Source: Thiosocius sp963759055 (GTDB lineage: Bacteria > Pseudomonadota > Gammaproteobacteria > Chromatiales > Chromatiaceae). From it: a stretch of DNA of 64,000 nucleotides. A model generated the notes under the pieces. The model was not told the DNA's origin. It ran no database searches and saw only the letters and a program-made list of their open reading frames with translations. Position numbers and translations under genes: made by a program. The first letter of the stretch is position 1. Every line of letters begins with the position of its first letter. Of the stretch, positions 62,390 to 64,000 are shown in pieces. The DNA is taken from the NCBI GenBank assembly GCA_963759055.1, contig CAVWYD010000034.1, positions 124,001 to 188,000 of the forward strand, in the 5' to 3' direction.

Positions 62390-64000
62390 ATGCAAAACAT
62401 CGTCTTCCTGATACTCCGCCGGATGCGTCAGCCCCTGCTGACGCTGCTGGTGGTCTATGCGGTGTCCGTGTTCGGCCTCACCGTCATCCCGGGTCAGGAT
62501 GCGGAAGGCAATGTCTGGTACATGAGTATCTTTCACGCCTTCTATTTCGTCAGCTATATGGCTACCACGATAGGCTTCGGCGAGATTCCGTATGAGTTCA
62601 CGGATGGCCAGCGACTCTGGGTAAGCCTGTCGCTCTATGCCTCAGTAATTTCCTGGATCTATGCCTTCGGTACCATCCTTGCCCTGGTGCAGGATCGTGC
62701 CTTCCAGGAGGCGATCGCGGAATATCGGTTTGCGCGCCACATACGCAAGATGCGTGAACCTTTCCACCTGGTGTGTGGGTATGGCGAGACCGGGACCGCG
62801 CTGGTCCAGGCACTGACCTCGCGCGGCCAGCATGCCGTGGTGATCGACATCGACGAAGCGCGCACGAGCGTCATTCAGCTGCAGGATCTCAGGGAGTTCG
62901 TGCCCGCGCTGCACGGTGATGCCGCTGTCACGCGTCACCTGGAGGAAGCCGGCCTGCAGCATCCGTCCTGTGCCGGCGTGGTGGCGTTGACCGACAATAA
63001 CGAGGTCAATCTCAAAATCGCCATAACCGCCAAGCTGCTGAATCCGGTCGTCAAAGTGATCAGTCGCGCCGATTCGCACGATGTCGAGGCCAACATGGCC
63101 TCTTTCGGAACCGACCACATCGTCGATCCCTTCGATACCTTCGCCGCCTACCTCGCGGTCGCCTTCCAGGCTCCATGTCTTTACCTGCTGCAGCGCTGGT
63201 TGACCGGCCGTGAGGGGACGGCGCTGAGCGAACCGGTTTACCCGCCCCGGGACGGACACTGGATCGTGTGCGGTTATGGTCGTTTTGGTAAGGCAATCTG
63301 CAAGCGCCTGCAAGGCGAAGGGATAAAGGTGATCGTGGTCGAGTCGCGGCCCGATCTCACCGGACGGCCTGAAACGGGGTTTGTCGCCGGCCGCGGGACC
63401 GAGGCGAACACCCTGGCCGAGGCCGGGATCGACGACGCAGCCGGCCTGGTCGCGGGTACTGACGATGATGCCAACAACCTGTCGATCGTGATGACCGCAC
63501 AGGAACTGAATTCCGATCTGTTCGTGGTGGTGCGGCAGAATCAACATGGCAACCACAACATCATCGCGGCGGTTGACGCGGACATGGTGATGCATCCGAG
63601 CGCGATTATCGCTGACAAGATCCGTGTCCTGCTGGCAACGCCGATGCTTTACGAGTTCATGTCTCTGGCCCTTTACCAGGAAGACACCTGGGCCTGTGAA
63701 CTGTCGAGCCGGGTGAGCGCGCTGGTGAATGACGAGGTACCCGTTATCTGCGAACGGCTGGTGGTGCCGGGCGATGCCAGTGTCCTGCACGACTATCTGG
63801 CCGAGGGTGGACACTTCACGGTCAATGACTTGCTGCGCGACCCCTGGCAGAGGGAGCAGTCGTTGAAAGCAATCGTGCTTTTGATCCGTCGTCGAAACGA
63901 CCGTACCCTGCTGCCCGATCCGGACAGCCCGCTGAAGGCGGGTGACCGGTTGTTGATATGCGGGGATCGCGCCGCGTTCAGACGCATGAAGTGGACCGTG
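62390..64000 (+). CDS. Potassium channel / TrkA-N (RCK) protein, C-terminus beyond the window
   Basis: 537 codons to the window edge without a stop. One TM helix near the N-terminus (LLTLLVVYAVSVFGLTVIPG) and a pore with filter MATTIGFGEIP are followed by another TM (SLYASVISWIYAFGTILALV). Two TrkA-N/RCK NAD-binding domains follow (HLVCGYGETGTALVQALTSR; HWIVCGYGRFGKAICKRLQG), then a TrkA-C-like ending (LLPDPDSPLKAGDRLLICGD). The filter reads TIGFGE rather than TVGYGD, so selectivity may differ from classical K+ channels. Likely cotranscribed with the DUF6394 gene. Confidence 0.9.
   Translation, partial: MQNIVFLILRRMRQPLLTLLVVYAVSVFGLTVIPGQDAEGNVWYMSIFHAFYFVSYMATTIGFGEIPYEFTDGQRLWVSLSLYASVISWIYAFGTILALVQDRAFQEAIAEYRFARHIRKMREPFHLVCGYGETGTALVQALTSRGQHAVVIDIDEARTSVIQLQDLREFVPALHGDAAVTRHLEEAGLQHPSCAGVVALTDNNEVNLKIAITAKLLNPVVKVISRADSHDVEANMASFGTDHIVDPFDTFAAYLAVAFQAPCLYLLQRWLTGREGTALSEPVYPPRDGHWIVCGYGRFGKAICKRLQGEGIKVIVVESRPDLTGRPETGFVAGRGTEANTLAEAGIDDAAGLVAGTDDDANNLSIVMTAQELNSDLFVVVRQNQHGNHNIIAAVDADMVMHPSAIIADKIRVLLATPMLYEFMSLALYQEDTWACELSSRVSALVNDEVPVICERLVVPGDASVLHDYLAEGGHFTVNDLLRDPWQREQSLKAIVLLIRRRNDRTLLPDPDSPLKAGDRLLICGDRAAFRRMKWTV

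Overview
The window comes from a sulfur-oxidising gammaproteobacterium, most likely of the Chromatiales (Sedimenticola/Thiodiazotropha/Ectothiorhodospiraceae neighbourhood). The pointers are two adjacent genes for secreted Gly/Tyr/Asn-rich sulfur globule proteins (12762-14310), a homodimeric AceE-type pyruvate dehydrogenase, ferrochelatase, a multihaem cytochrome c and a CbrA-type transporter-kinase. The lineage is an inference from gene content; there is no rRNA in the window. I see no tRNA, rRNA, CRISPR array, transposase or phage gene. The genome is GC-rich and densely packed, and many neighbours overlap by 4 bases (ATGA/GTGA/TTGA).

Layout. 1-6,250 (mostly minus): TPR protein, YgiM-like SH3 protein, an Fbp-type ABC ATPase with a frameshift, argF, argD and three small charged hypotheticals. 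6,250-12,550: sodB, an orphan hydantoinase B subunit, grxD, a membrane TIR protein followed by a truncated SLATT remnant, RNase T, a TraB/GumN protein and the MlaA lipoprotein. 12,600-14,900: the sulfur globule genes and a YqaA-like membrane protein. 15,000-22,560: aceE-aceF-lpdA, an alpha/beta hydrolase and a TlpA-type thioredoxin with a frameshift. 22,690-25,900: one large multihaem cytochrome gene broken by a dozen or more frameshifts, preceded by a coupled 28-codon ORF. 26,550-32,050: small thioredoxin plus permease, then a MacAB-like efflux operon (adaptor, ATPase, two permeases). 32,180-43,120: argG, a metallo-hydrolase, a molybdopterin-binding protein, DUF2058, DUF971, an ICMT-like methyltransferase, hemH, a Met-rich exported protein, a three-gene methyltransferase operon and ppx. 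43,200-51,650: CAP-domain protein, Nudix hydrolase, then a tightly coupled operon of thermostable hemolysin, acyl-AMP ligase, haem-oxygenase-like oxidase and SDR, followed by a response regulator and histidine kinase. 51,650-64,000: a DnaQ-type exonuclease and cNMP/CBS/DUF294 nucleotidyltransferase, a VC_2705-type solute symporter with DUF4212, a CbrXAB-like regulatory set, a DUF6394 membrane protein and a potassium-channel/TrkA-N protein cut by the window edge.

Two regulatory circuits emerge from reading the intergenic DNA. (i) An identical 18-bp palindromic site (half-sites TGTTAC/GTAAC) lies upstream of both the DUF4212-symporter operon and the CbrXAB-like operon. The regulator between them is an NtrC-family protein lacking the GAFTGA motif needed to contact sigma-54. 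(ii) Sites that fit the PmrA/QseB box (YTTAAK-N5-YTTAAK) lie upstream of the thermostable-hemolysin operon and upstream of the multihaem cytochrome unit. A QseBC/PmrAB-like two-component pair is encoded just after the hemolysin operon. The lipid-type operon (ligase, diiron-type oxidase, SDR, TH protein) with its own two-component system is the best candidate for an undescribed pathway.

Data quality caution. The cytochrome gene keeps a sound RBS, terminator and haem motifs but changes frame about every 35 bp in one stretch. That looks more like consensus error than evolution, so the single frameshifts in the ABC ATPase and the TlpA gene should also be treated as possible errors.
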